Source of the DNA: Crossiella sp. S99.2
GTDB taxonomy: Bacteria; Actinomycetota; Actinomycetes; Mycobacteriales; Pseudonocardiaceae
NCBI RefSeq assembly: GCF_023094165.1
Contig: NZ_JALMDK010000008.1
Span: 248,001 to 312,000, forward strand
Length of the DNA stretch: 64,000 bases
Direction of reading: 5' to 3'
Positions 25,745 through 33,334 of this stretch are shown one piece after another (position 1 is the stretch's first letter; each line of letters starts with the position of its first letter). The notes under the pieces are model-generated. The model was not told the DNA's origin and ran no database searches. It saw only the letters and a program-made list of their open reading frames with translations. The position numbers were made by a program, and so were the translations under genes.

Positions 25745-25975
25745 TCAGTCCTCCCCGTCGCCGTGCCCCTCTCGACCGCGAGCATCCAACTCATCCAGAT
25801 TGTTCAGAAAAGCCGCGAACGCCCCCCGGGAGAACGACAGCTCAGGCCCGTCCTGATTCTTCGAGTCACGTACCACCACCGCGTCCGGGGAACCCGCCAC
25901 CTCCACGCAGTTCTCCCCGTTGCCGCTGCTGTAGCTGCTCTTGCGCCATCGCGGCGCGGGGCGGTCTGCTGCCAT
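25745..25975 (-). CDS. DUF397 domain protein
   Basis: A 76-residue actinobacterial DUF397 protein: WRKSSYSSGNGENCVEVAG, VVVRDSKNQDGPELSFSR, then FAAFLNNLDELDARGR. DUF397 proteins usually sit beside a helix-turn-helix XRE gene and act as its partner, in BldB/WhiJ-like systems and type II-like toxin-antitoxin arrangements. No XRE gene lies within this window, so this copy is solitary. ATG 25975 has GGAG 7 nt upstream. A short acidic/Gly tail (GREGHGDGED) ends the protein. Confidence 0.85.
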   Translation of the reverse strand: MAADRPAPRWRKSSYSSGNGENCVEVAGSPDAVVVRDSKNQDGPELSFSRGAFAAFLNNLDELDARGREGHGDGED

Positions 25976-26057
25976 TACCCACTCCATTCGTGCCCGGGTG
26001 CGGCATGTGCGTCCCGGCCACCGTCACGTCGACAGGGTCCTCGGCGGAGGAACGAGG

Positions 26058-27845
26058 TCAGCCGGCGGAGAGCAACTGCGCCAGCGCGGGGTCGATCGCC
26101 GCGCCGTCCGCGGCGACGGACACCGAGCCGCCCGTGGACTGGGCGATCTTGGTGAGTGGGGCGCGTTCCGGGTCGGGGCCGATCGTGATGAAGCTGATCG
26201 AGACCTTCTTGTTCGGGTTACGCACCTTGTCCAGCTCGGCCTGCAACTGTTGCAGGTTCAGACCGCCGTCGTTGGGGCCGTCGGTGAGCACCACGATCCG
26301 GTTCGTCCGCCCTTGCTCGTAATTCTCCACAGCCGAGCGGTACACCACAGCCAGGCTTGAGTACAGCTGGGTGGCGCTCACCGGCTTGAGGCCCTCGATC
26401 GCACCCCGCAGAGCGTTGCGCTGCTGCTCAATACCCTTGGTCGGCACCAGTTGGCGGTACGGCTTCTTGCCGTCCAGGGACCGGGAGAACTCCCACATAC
26501 CCAAAGAACCCGACACCGACCGGTCCACCTGGCCCCGCAACGCGGCTTTGAGCCAGTCCATCCGGGATTTGTCCTGGCCGCCGTCGGCGTGCATCGACCC
26601 GGACACGTCCACCAGCATGGTCACCGTCTGGCCGTTGTCGGCCGAACTGGCCCAGGACGCGGCCAGCTGTTGCGAGGTGTTCTCATCCGCGGGCGCCAGC
26701 AGGTCGTCGTTGGCGATCCAGGTGATCCCCGGCGAGGTCAGCGGGCGTTCGTTGGTGCTGCGCACGCGCACCCCGGCCTGCTGGGCGAGGACCTTCTCCT
26801 GGGCGGGCTCGCGCAGGAAGTCGCCGAACTTCTGCGCCGCGCGCACCTGGGCGTCCTTGATCCAGTCCCCGGACAGCGGCAGCAGCGGGAAGTCCGCCGA
26901 GGGCGCCGGGCCGGTGGCCGGGATGCCGTAGAGCGGCTTGTCCGGCTTCGGTTTGCCGTCCACGCCCAGGTTCCGGCGGAACAAATCGATCTCCAGCACC
27001 GGCACGCCGTCGTAGGGCGAGGTGGCCAGGTCGGGGGTCTTGCTCAGCTCGACCAGGGCGTCCTGGGTGGTCGGCGGCACGCCCGCGACCTTGGCCTTGG
27101 CCACCTGGTTCAGCGCGGCGCGCACCGCGGGCTGGGTCAGCATGTCCATGGTCACCGGGCCGCGTTCCTTCTTCCCGGCCCAGGCCAGCGCGCACTGCAC
27201 GGCCAGCGCGCTGGCCGGGTTGCGCACCAGGTCCGGCACCCCCATGGTGAACCGGCCCCAGTCGCTCATGCCGAAGCGCTTCCAGCCGTCCGGGGCGGCG
27301 AGCAGTCCTGGAACCTCGCTCCAGCGGAACCCCTGCCCGGAGCGCAGTGGCTGCGCCGCGGGTTCGGGCACCGCGAGCACCACCGGGGAGTTGCCGATGG
27401 ACTCCGCCGGCGCGCCCAGCAGCGACTTGTTCTGCGCGCGCAGCTGGTTGACCCACAGTGAGGACTCCGGCAGCCAGGCCGAGGGCGGCTGGCCGAGTTT
27501 TCCGGTGTCCCAGCCCTGGGTGAGCGCGGTGAGCACGGTGGGGGAGTCCAGCGCCTGGATCTCCACCCGCAGGCAGTAGTCGTCGATCACCGGGCGCTGC
27601 CCGTTCCAGGCGATCGCGGCGCTCTGCAGTGGATCGGCCACGCTCGGCGTGACCGCCATCCGCAGCACCAGCTCACCCTGCCTGCACTCGCCGGCCTGCG
27701 CGGCGGCCCGGCGGTCCAGGATGCCGCCCAGCCAGGTCCAGCTCAGATAGCCGAGCACGAACAGCGCGACGACACCAACGATGACAAAGGGCCATCGAGC
27801 CATCCCGCGCCGGGTGCCTTCCCCAGCCGCGCGGTGTCGAGCCAT
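26058..27845 (-). CDS. Membrane-anchored substrate-binding/VWA domain protein
   Basis: A 595-residue surface protein. A membrane anchor lies at residues 19-37 (PFVIVGVVALFVLGYLSWT). Residues ~55-370 form a periplasmic-binding-protein-like domain (ELVLRMAVTPSVADPLQSAA, PDLVRNPASALAVQCALAW). A von Willebrand factor A domain at ~400-590 has an intact MIDAS start DVSGSMHADGG, plus TDGPNDGG and SFITIGPDPERAPL. VWA proteins bind ligands through a metal ion; the fused binding domain suggests surface sensing or adhesion. There is no transporter gene nearby. The promoter carries a GTGTCAC/GTGACAC palindrome. Common in actinobacteria; function unknown. Confidence 0.85.
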   Translation of the reverse strand: MARHRAAGEGTRRGMARWPFVIVGVVALFVLGYLSWTWLGGILDRRAAAQAGECRQGELVLRMAVTPSVADPLQSAAIAWNGQRPVIDDYCLRVEIQALDSPTVLTALTQGWDTGKLGQPPSAWLPESSLWVNQLRAQNKSLLGAPAESIGNSPVVLAVPEPAAQPLRSGQGFRWSEVPGLLAAPDGWKRFGMSDWGRFTMGVPDLVRNPASALAVQCALAWAGKKERGPVTMDMLTQPAVRAALNQVAKAKVAGVPPTTQDALVELSKTPDLATSPYDGVPVLEIDLFRRNLGVDGKPKPDKPLYGIPATGPAPSADFPLLPLSGDWIKDAQVRAAQKFGDFLREPAQEKVLAQQAGVRVRSTNERPLTSPGITWIANDDLLAPADENTSQQLAASWASSADNGQTVTMLVDVSGSMHADGGQDKSRMDWLKAALRGQVDRSVSGSLGMWEFSRSLDGKKPYRQLVPTKGIEQQRNALRGAIEGLKPVSATQLYSSLAVVYRSAVENYEQGRTNRIVVLTDGPNDGGLNLQQLQAELDKVRNPNKKVSISFITIGPDPERAPLTKIAQSTGGSVSVAADGAAIDPALAQLLSAG

Positions 27846-27937
27846 CCGACGTCCCCTTCAGCCCCGCGTGACCATCCGGCATTTCCCACCGGGATCACCA
27901 TCAAACCGTTGGTAATCAACAGCCATCAGCCGTTGAC

Positions 27938-27971
27938 GTGTCACGCTAACAGGTGACACAAGAGCGTCAAG
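27938..27971 (-). promoter_or_regulatory. Palindromic promoter of the VWA gene
   Basis: Minus-strand TTGACG (27971-27966) and TAGCGT (27949-27944) are 16 bp apart. GTGTCAC (27938-27944) and GTGACAC (27953-27959) form a perfect 7-bp inverted repeat with an 8-nt spacer across this promoter, so a repressor bound here would cover the -10 region. Confidence 0.5.
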
Positions 27972-27976
27972 ATATG

Positions 27977-28942
27977 TTACGGAGAGTGGATGGAAGCCGA
28001 GGTTTGCGGAAACGTCTCGTGATCGTCATGGTCGGCCTCCGGCGTCCCCGCTCCCGGCCATCGGAGCAGCGTACGGCACAGGTCGACCAGCGCGGCGCGG
28101 AGCGGCTCGGCCCGCTGGGAAAATGCACTTTGCATTTTGACGTACTCGGCGCGGCCTTCCGTGGTTTCGATCCGGACCGGCGGATAACCCAGTGCGGCGA
28201 GATCGTACGGGCTGGCCCGCATGTCCAGTTCGCGCACATCCAGGGCCAACTCGAAACAGTCCGCGATCAGTGCCGAAGGCGGGTACGGGGCGAGTTTGTA
28301 GGCCCACCGGAACAGGTCCATGGTCGCGTGCAGGCACCCCGGCTGCTCCAGCGCGACCTGGCTCTCCCTGGTCGGCTGCAGGGTGTTGCGCGGCCGGGCG
28401 GGCTCGGTGAAGAACCGGAAGGCGTCGAAATGCGAACACCGGATCTGGCTGTTCTCCACCAGTTCGTCGGTGCCCGCGTGGCCCAGCCGCAGCGGCCAGC
28501 CCACGTGCCGGACCTGCTCCGGATCGGTCCGGTAGACCATCGCCCACTCGTGCAGACCGAAGCAGCCCAGCCGGGGCGGACGGCTCGCGGTCGCGCTCAG
28601 CAGTGCCGCGACGAACTCGGCGGTGCGCCGCCGGGCGGGCGGGAACGCGGCCGGATCCAGGGTGACCCCGTCGGGGGTGCGGGTGTAGGCGGGCTTGCGC
28701 AGGTACTCCGCGGCCGAGTCCCCGGCCAGGGTCACACCGGGCCCCGGGTGCCACCGTTCCAGCTGCGCGGGCTTGAAGCTGTAGTAGGTGAACATGAAGT
28801 CGAGCACCGGGTGTTTCTCGCCCGCCGCCTTGCGTTCGCGGTGCCCGTCGGTCCACGGGCGGATGCGCTCCAGGTAGGTCGCGCGCTGTGCATGCCAGTC
28901 CGCCTCGCCGAGGACGAGGTGCTCTGCTGACAGCGCGGCCAC
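27977..28942 (-). CDS. Conserved actinobacterial protein (often labelled 3-methyladenine DNA glycosylase)
   Basis: A 321-residue soluble protein beginning MAALSAEHLVLGEADWHAQR. Conserved-looking parts are GEKHPVLDFMFTYYSFKPAQ, RWHPGPGVTL, CFGLHEWAMVYR and CSHFDAFRFFTEPARPRNTL. Relatives are common in actinobacteria and often carry the label 3-methyladenine DNA glycosylase. I see neither a helix-hairpin-helix/AlkA pattern nor the Aag fold, so I would not accept that function from sequence. The many His/Asp/Glu residues (HP, WHPG, HEW, SHFDAF) suggest a metal site. It lies 14 nt downstream of the STAS-HATPase gene and is probably in its operon. Confidence 0.7.
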   Translation of the reverse strand: MAALSAEHLVLGEADWHAQRATYLERIRPWTDGHRERKAAGEKHPVLDFMFTYYSFKPAQLERWHPGPGVTLAGDSAAEYLRKPAYTRTPDGVTLDPAAFPPARRRTAEFVAALLSATASRPPRLGCFGLHEWAMVYRTDPEQVRHVGWPLRLGHAGTDELVENSQIRCSHFDAFRFFTEPARPRNTLQPTRESQVALEQPGCLHATMDLFRWAYKLAPYPPSALIADCFELALDVRELDMRASPYDLAALGYPPVRIETTEGRAEYVKMQSAFSQRAEPLRAALVDLCRTLLRWPGAGTPEADHDDHETFPQTSASIHSP

Positions 28943-28956
28943 CAGCCGATTCTAGG

Positions 28957-29661
28957 TCACTGACCGCGCAGCACCGCCCAGGAGACCCCGCCGCCAGGGC
29001 TCGGCGTGCGCCCGTGCGCCAAGGCCAGCTGACCGAGCACGGGCGGGGTCTGGGTCAGCGCGTCCGGTGTCCGGTCCCGCACCGACAGGGTCAGCCGGAT
29101 ATCGCGCAGCCGCACCCGCACCCACAGTTCGGGGCCGCCCTCGGCGACCGCGGCCGACACCAGTTCCTGCACGATCAGCAGCGCGTCGCCGAGGGGCTCG
29201 TGCTGCCCCCAGTCCAGGCACGCCTCGGTGACGAACAGCCGGGCGCGCAGCCCGCTGATGTCCCCGCACGGCAGGTGCATCTGCCGCTGCCGGACCGAGG
29301 GCGGACTGCGGCACACCCGCACCGCCTCGGTCAGCGTCGGACACACCGGCAGCAGCCGGGCCAGCCGGCCCGCCGCTATCGCCTGCTGGAGTTCCGGGTC
29401 CTCGGCGACCAGGGCCATCGGGATGTCCGGCCACACGTTCACCTGCCGCCAGACCCGGTGGAAGATGCCCAGCGACGACGGTGAGCCCAGCTCCAGTTTG
29501 TCCAGGATCACCACCAGTGCGGCGGGTTCGGTCGCGGCGACCTTGAACAGGCCGTCCAGCAACCGTTGCTGGGAGGACAGGTCCAGCCGGCCCACCGGCT
29601 GGACCACCGCGAGGTGATGGCGGCTCCAGACGATCAGCTGGAGCGGGCTCGGTCTGGTCAT
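28957..29661 (-). CDS. STAS-HATPase fusion coupled to a sigma factor
   Basis: A 234-residue regulator. Residues 8-110 form a STAS-like domain (LAVVQPVGRLDLSSQQRLLD, VVILDKLELGSPSSLGIFHR). Residues ~130-230 resemble an RsbW-type HATPase (ARLFVTEACLDWGQ, LIVQELVSAAVAEGGPELWV, LSVRDRTPD). The N-box normally reads SELVTNAV; here it is QELVSAAV, so the ATP-Mg asparagine is missing and kinase activity is doubtful. Fusion of an anti-anti-sigma and an anti-sigma-like domain in one chain suggests a switch that binds the upstream sigma factor. The ATG overlaps the sigma stop (ATGA). Confidence 0.75.
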   Translation of the reverse strand: MTRPSPLQLIVWSRHHLAVVQPVGRLDLSSQQRLLDGLFKVAATEPAALVVILDKLELGSPSSLGIFHRVWRQVNVWPDIPMALVAEDPELQQAIAAGRLARLLPVCPTLTEAVRVCRSPPSVRQRQMHLPCGDISGLRARLFVTEACLDWGQHEPLGDALLIVQELVSAAVAEGGPELWVRVRLRDIRLTLSVRDRTPDALTQTPPVLGQLALAHGRTPSPGGGVSWAVLRGQ

Positions 29662-30182
29662 CGTTCGGCCGATACCACCTGTCCGATCTTGCGGCGTAGC
29701 CTGCGGCGTCCGGCGCGGGCGGCCTGTTCAACCGCCAGTTCGCTGATCCGCAGCCGTGCGCCGACCTCGCGGTAGGAGCGGCCGTCGGCGAGCAGCATCA
29801 GGATCCGCCGGTCGGCCTCGGCCAGCAGATCGGGCTGGTCGAGCATCCAGCGGGCGTGCATCCGGTCGGTGACCGCCTCGGCCACGCCCGCGCCTGCCAC
29901 CGGGGCCAGCATTGGATGGTCGAAGATCCGGTTGGCCACCGACTGGCGGCGCAGATGGTCCACGCACAGCCGTTTGACCACGGTCATCAGGAACGGGCGC
30001 AACCGGCTGCGATCCAGATCCGGGTGCGCGGCGGTGCGGATGAAGGCCTCGTGCACGAGGTCTTCGGCATCGTCCCCCGCGCCACGGCGGGCGGCGAGGC
30101 GGACGAGTTCGGGGCGCAGTCTGACGCACTGGCCCCAATCGGCGGCGGAGAAGGACATGGCGGGCGGCGACGCGTTCCGCAT
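29658..30182 (-). CDS. ECF-type RNA polymerase sigma factor
   Basis: A 174-residue sigma-70 family protein. Region 2: LVRLAARRGAGDDAEDLVHE, then FIRTAAHPDLDRSRLRPFL and VKRLCVDHLRRQS. Region 4: LAEADRRILMLLADGRSYRE, then GARLRISELAVEQAARAGRR. It should direct transcription of a small regulon in response to a stress held in check by the coupled STAS-HATPase protein. ATG 30182 is used; ATG 30158 would give 166 residues, and neither has a clear Shine-Dalgarno. No zinc-anti-sigma gene is nearby, so control may be through protein-protein switching. Confidence 0.85.
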   Translation of the reverse strand: MRNASPPAMSFSAADWGQCVRLRPELVRLAARRGAGDDAEDLVHEAFIRTAAHPDLDRSRLRPFLMTVVKRLCVDHLRRQSVANRIFDHPMLAPVAGAGVAEAVTDRMHARWMLDQPDLLAEADRRILMLLADGRSYREVGARLRISELAVEQAARAGRRRLRRKIGQVVSAER

Positions 30183-30462
30183 GGGGTGTCCCCACTAGCG
30201 AGGAGGATTACAGTCCGTGATTCTCTCGCTATTCTGTGTACAGGCGCGTCGTCCGAGAGCGTGTGAGTCAGCTCACAGTTCAGGGGTGTGACTCCCGTTC
30301 GTACCCATACGGGGGCAACGCCAAGGGTCGTCAGCGGGACGGTGCGGTCGGAGCAGGGCCGACCGCGCCGCCTCCGTCGCTGGCAACCACCAGGGCGGGA
30401 TACCGCGACTCGAGCGGGCGGATGTCACGATTTGCCCCGAGCGCGGAGGTTCCCGCGCAACG

Positions 30463-30493
30463 GGGCCGGCACCTGGCATGTGGGTGCCGGCCC
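30463..30493. terminator. Perfect GC hairpin in the sigma/CNNM intergenic region
   Basis: GGGCCGGCACC (30463-30473) pairs with GGTGCCGGCCC (30483-30493) around 9 nt. It lies 194 nt after the CNNM stop on the minus strand and may end that transcript; the distance is long for a terminator. Confidence 0.5.
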
Positions 30494-30522
30494 TGTTGTC
30501 TTTGGCGCGCTCCGCGCCGCTG

Positions 30523-30616
30523 GATTTTTCGCTTCGAAGTCGCCTCGTCGTGTACCCGCCGCACGCGAAGCAAGCTTCGGATGCGTCGGGCACACGACAA
30601 GGCAACGCGAAAAATC
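30523..30616. repeat. 94-bp imperfect palindrome
   Basis: Three successive arm segments pair: GATTTTTCGC (30523-30532) with GCGAAAAATC (30607-30616), 10/10; GTCGCCTCGTCGTGT (30539-30553) with ACACGACAAGGCAAC (30592-30606), 13/15 with wobbles; and about 14/18 in 30554-30571 with 30574-30591. It forms one long hairpin closed by a 2-nt loop. The rest of the 30183-30686 gap holds only this and the hairpin at 30463; I see no gene in it. Confidence 0.6.
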
Positions 30617-30686
30617 GGTACCCCGCCTCTGGTTAACGGCTCGCCGTGTCGCTGCGCGCCACGCCTGTTTCGCAACAGGTGGACGA

Positions 30687-31730
30687 TTAGCTTGGGACGT
30701 GGGTGGCGTCTCGGACCGTGCCTACGTACTCCTCGACCAGGTCCTCCAGCGCGACTACGCCCAGTACCGCGCCGTCCGCGGCGACCGCGCCCGCGAGGTG
30801 GCTTTGCGCGCGCCGCAGCGCCGCGACCGCCTCGTCCAGGCGGGCGTCCGCCGGGAGTTCGGGGAGGCCGCGGATCCGGTTCAGGGGCACGGGGGTTGCC
30901 GGGTCGGCGCTGGCCAGGTCCAGGACGTCCTTGACGTGCAGGTAGCCCCGCACCGACCCGGTGGCGGTGCGCACCGGGAAACGGGAGTACCCGGTGCGCA
31001 CGACCGCCTGCTGCACGTCGCCGACCGTGGGGCGTTCCGGCACCGTGGTCAGTTTGTCCAGTGGCACCAGCACATCGGCCACGGTGCGCTGGGCCGAGGA
31101 CAGGGTCTGGGTCAGGCGGCGGTGTTCGGAGTCATCGAGGAGGCCCTCGCGCCGGGATTCGGCGATCAGCTCGGACAGTTCGGTGGGGGTGTAGGCGGTG
31201 TCGATCTCGTCCTTCGGTTCCACCTTGAGCAGCCGCAGCACGCCGTTGGCCAGCCAGTTCAGCACCGTGATCACCGGGCGGACCAGGCGCACGAAGAACA
31301 CCAGCGCGGGCACCATGCGCAGTGAGGTGCGCTCGGGGCCCGCGATGGCGATGTTCTTGGGCACCATTTCGCCGAGCACGATGTGCAGCACCACCACGAT
31401 GAGCACCGCGGCGATGAAGGCCAGCACATCGGCCACCGCCTCGGGCACGCCCAGCGGCAGCAGCAGCGGGCTCAGGTGCGCGGCCACCGCCGGTTTGGCG
31501 ATGGCGCCCAGCGCGATCGAGCACAGCGTGATGCCCAGTTGCGCGCCGGCCAGCATCAGCGAGATCTGCTCACTGGCCCTGATCACCGTGCGGGCCCCGG
31601 CCGAACCTGCGTCGGCGAGGGCCTCCAGGCGATCCCGGCGGGCGCTGATCAGAGCGAACTCGGCGCCGACGAAGAAGGCGTTCAAACCCAGCAACAGCAA
31701 CGAGACGATCAGGGCTGTTCCGCCGCTCAT
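30687..31730 (-). CDS. CNNM/CBS-domain membrane protein (TlyC/CorB-like), short form
   Basis: A 347-residue protein with a CNNM membrane domain of three to four helices (LIVSLLLLGLNAFFVGAEFA, LGITLCSIALGAIAKPA, VLIVVVLHIVLGEMVPKNIA) and a CBS pair (VPLDKLTTVPERPTVGDVQQ, GYLHVKDVLDLA, AVLGVVALEDLVEEYVGTVR). It lacks the CorC_HlyC transporter-associated domain of its neighbour. Bacterial members move Mg2+ or Co2+ or affect membrane stability; the hemolysin label is historical. The ATG at 31730 overlaps the upstream CNNM stop (ATGA), so the pair is co-translated and may work as a heteromer. Confidence 0.88.
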   Translation of the reverse strand: MSGGTALIVSLLLLGLNAFFVGAEFALISARRDRLEALADAGSAGARTVIRASEQISLMLAGAQLGITLCSIALGAIAKPAVAAHLSPLLLPLGVPEAVADVLAFIAAVLIVVVLHIVLGEMVPKNIAIAGPERTSLRMVPALVFFVRLVRPVITVLNWLANGVLRLLKVEPKDEIDTAYTPTELSELIAESRREGLLDDSEHRRLTQTLSSAQRTVADVLVPLDKLTTVPERPTVGDVQQAVVRTGYSRFPVRTATGSVRGYLHVKDVLDLASADPATPVPLNRIRGLPELPADARLDEAVAALRRAQSHLAGAVAADGAVLGVVALEDLVEEYVGTVRDATHVPS

Positions 31731-33085
31731 GCCGGCACCTCCTCGGGGACGACCGCGGTCCCGGCAGGCACGGCCTCGGGCACGCGGGTGACCCGCAGGT
31801 CGGCGATCCGGTTGCGGTCCATCCGCATCACGGTGAGCCGCCAGCCGTCGTGCCGTACCTCGTCGCCGACCTGGGGGATCCGGCCGAGCCGGTAGAGCAC
31901 GTAGCCGGCGATGGTCTCGTAGTCGCCTTCGGGCAGGTCGAAGCCGGTGGCCTCGGCCACCTCGTCGCCGCGCAGCAGCCCGGAGACCATCCAGCTCTGC
32001 TTGCCCAGCGGGCGGACCGGGTTGACCTCGCCGCGATCGTGCTCATCGCGCACATCGCCGACGATCTCCTCGACCAGGTCCTCCAGGGTGACCAGTCCGG
32101 CGGTGCCGCCGTACTCGTCCACCACCAGCGCGACCTGGAGTCCGGAGGCACGCAGCCGGTCCAGCAGCGCGTCGCCCTCCAGGGTGTCCGGCACCGTCGG
32201 CACCGGCCGGGCGAGGGAGGCGACCCTGGTGGTGTCGCGCTGGTCCACCGGCACGCCGAATGCCTGCTTGACGTGCACCACGCCGATCACGTCGTCCAGA
32301 TCGCCGCTGTGCACCGGGAACCGGGAGAACCCGGTGCGCTGGCTCAGCTCGATCAGATCGGGCACGGTGGCATCCGAGCGCAGCGCCTGCACGTGCACCC
32401 TGGGCGTCATCAGCTCGTCGGCGAGCCGGTCGCCGAAACGCAGCGACCGGTCCAGCAGGGTGGCGGTGCCCTTGTCCAGGGAGCCGCGGGCCGCGCTGGT
32501 GCGCACCAGGGAGCCGAGTTCGTGCGGGGACCGCGCCGAGCGCAGCTCCTCCACCGGTTCGACGCCGAAGCCGCGCACGATCCAGTTGGCCGCGCCGTTG
32601 AGTCCGGTGATCACCCACCGGAACACGCCGGAGAACCCGGCCTGCAGGCCCGCGGTGGCGCGGGCGGTGGGCAGCGGCCGGGCGATGGCCAGGTTCTTGG
32701 GCACGAGTTCGCCGAAGACCATGGACAGCACGTTGGCCAGCAGCACCGCCAAAGCCACCGCCAGCACCAGCGCCACCGACTGGGGCAGGCCCAGCCAGAT
32801 CAGCAGTGGTCCGGTGAGCCGGGCGATGGCCGGTTCGGCCAGGTAGCCGGTGACCAGGGTGGTGATGCTGATGCCCAGCTGCGCGCCGGAAAGCTGGAAG
32901 GACAGGGTCCGGTGCGCGTGCTGGACCTGCTTGGCCCTGCGGTCGCCGACGGCACGGGCGTGCGCGTCGACGGTGCTGCGCTCCAGCGCGGACAGGGAGA
33001 ATTCGGCGGCCACAAAAAGGCCGGTACCCAGGGTCAGCACCAGCAGGCCGACCAGGCTGAGCACGATGGATAGCGTTCCGGTCAC
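31727..33085 (-). CDS. CNNM/CBS-domain membrane protein with CorC_HlyC domain
   Basis: The 452-residue full-length partner: a CNNM domain (LVGLLVLTLGTGLFVAAEFS, LGISITTLVTGYLAEPAIA, LLANVLSMVFGELVPKNLAI), a CBS pair (LMTPRVHVQALRSDATVPDL, VVHVKQAFGV, VALVVDEYGGTAGLVTLEDL) and a C-terminal CorC_HlyC domain (VSGLLRGDEVAEATGFDLPE, YVLYRLGRIPQVGDEV). ALVVDEYGGTAGLVT is a well-conserved CBS2 motif. It is the first gene of the operon. The ~250-nt leader upstream holds a small AGCCGGGG/CCCCGGCT hairpin (33126-33146) but no recognised Mg2+ riboswitch. Confidence 0.9.
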   Translation of the reverse strand: MTGTLSIVLSLVGLLVLTLGTGLFVAAEFSLSALERSTVDAHARAVGDRRAKQVQHAHRTLSFQLSGAQLGISITTLVTGYLAEPAIARLTGPLLIWLGLPQSVALVLAVALAVLLANVLSMVFGELVPKNLAIARPLPTARATAGLQAGFSGVFRWVITGLNGAANWIVRGFGVEPVEELRSARSPHELGSLVRTSAARGSLDKGTATLLDRSLRFGDRLADELMTPRVHVQALRSDATVPDLIELSQRTGFSRFPVHSGDLDDVIGVVHVKQAFGVPVDQRDTTRVASLARPVPTVPDTLEGDALLDRLRASGLQVALVVDEYGGTAGLVTLEDLVEEIVGDVRDEHDRGEVNPVRPLGKQSWMVSGLLRGDEVAEATGFDLPEGDYETIAGYVLYRLGRIPQVGDEVRHDGWRLTVMRMDRNRIADLRVTRVPEAVPAGTAVVPEEVPA

Positions 33086-33334
33086 CGCTCGCCTCCGCGG
33101 AGGCGGGTGTCCGGGCCGCTATGACAGCCGGGGCTTTCCCCCGGCTCGCTACTGTTTCCGGGGGACCGCGCGTCTGGCACGGGGTGCTTCACTCCTCAAA
33201 CAGGATGGATCACAGAATCGGACCCGCGTGCGCGGATCCTACCCAGTGTAAGCGCTGGACAAACGCGGTCCGGCCGCGTTTCTGTGACCCATGTCCCCTC
33301 TAAGTGGGAATGTCCCGCGTGTCTGAGGGTGCTC

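Noticed and set aside
25603..25794. Short open frames through the 22-bp repeats giving peptides such as FGQTGVPVGPTR
   Set aside because: They have no Shine-Dalgarno, arise from the repeat periodicity and appear in several frames; better explained as non-coding repeats.
27977..28942. Annotation as 3-methyladenine DNA glycosylase
   Set aside because: I find neither the helix-hairpin-helix/AlkA pattern nor the Aag fold; the label seems to be carried over in databases.
33086..33334. M-box (Mg2+) riboswitch ahead of the CNNM gene
   Set aside because: The conserved M-box blocks are not seen; only generic GC hairpins.
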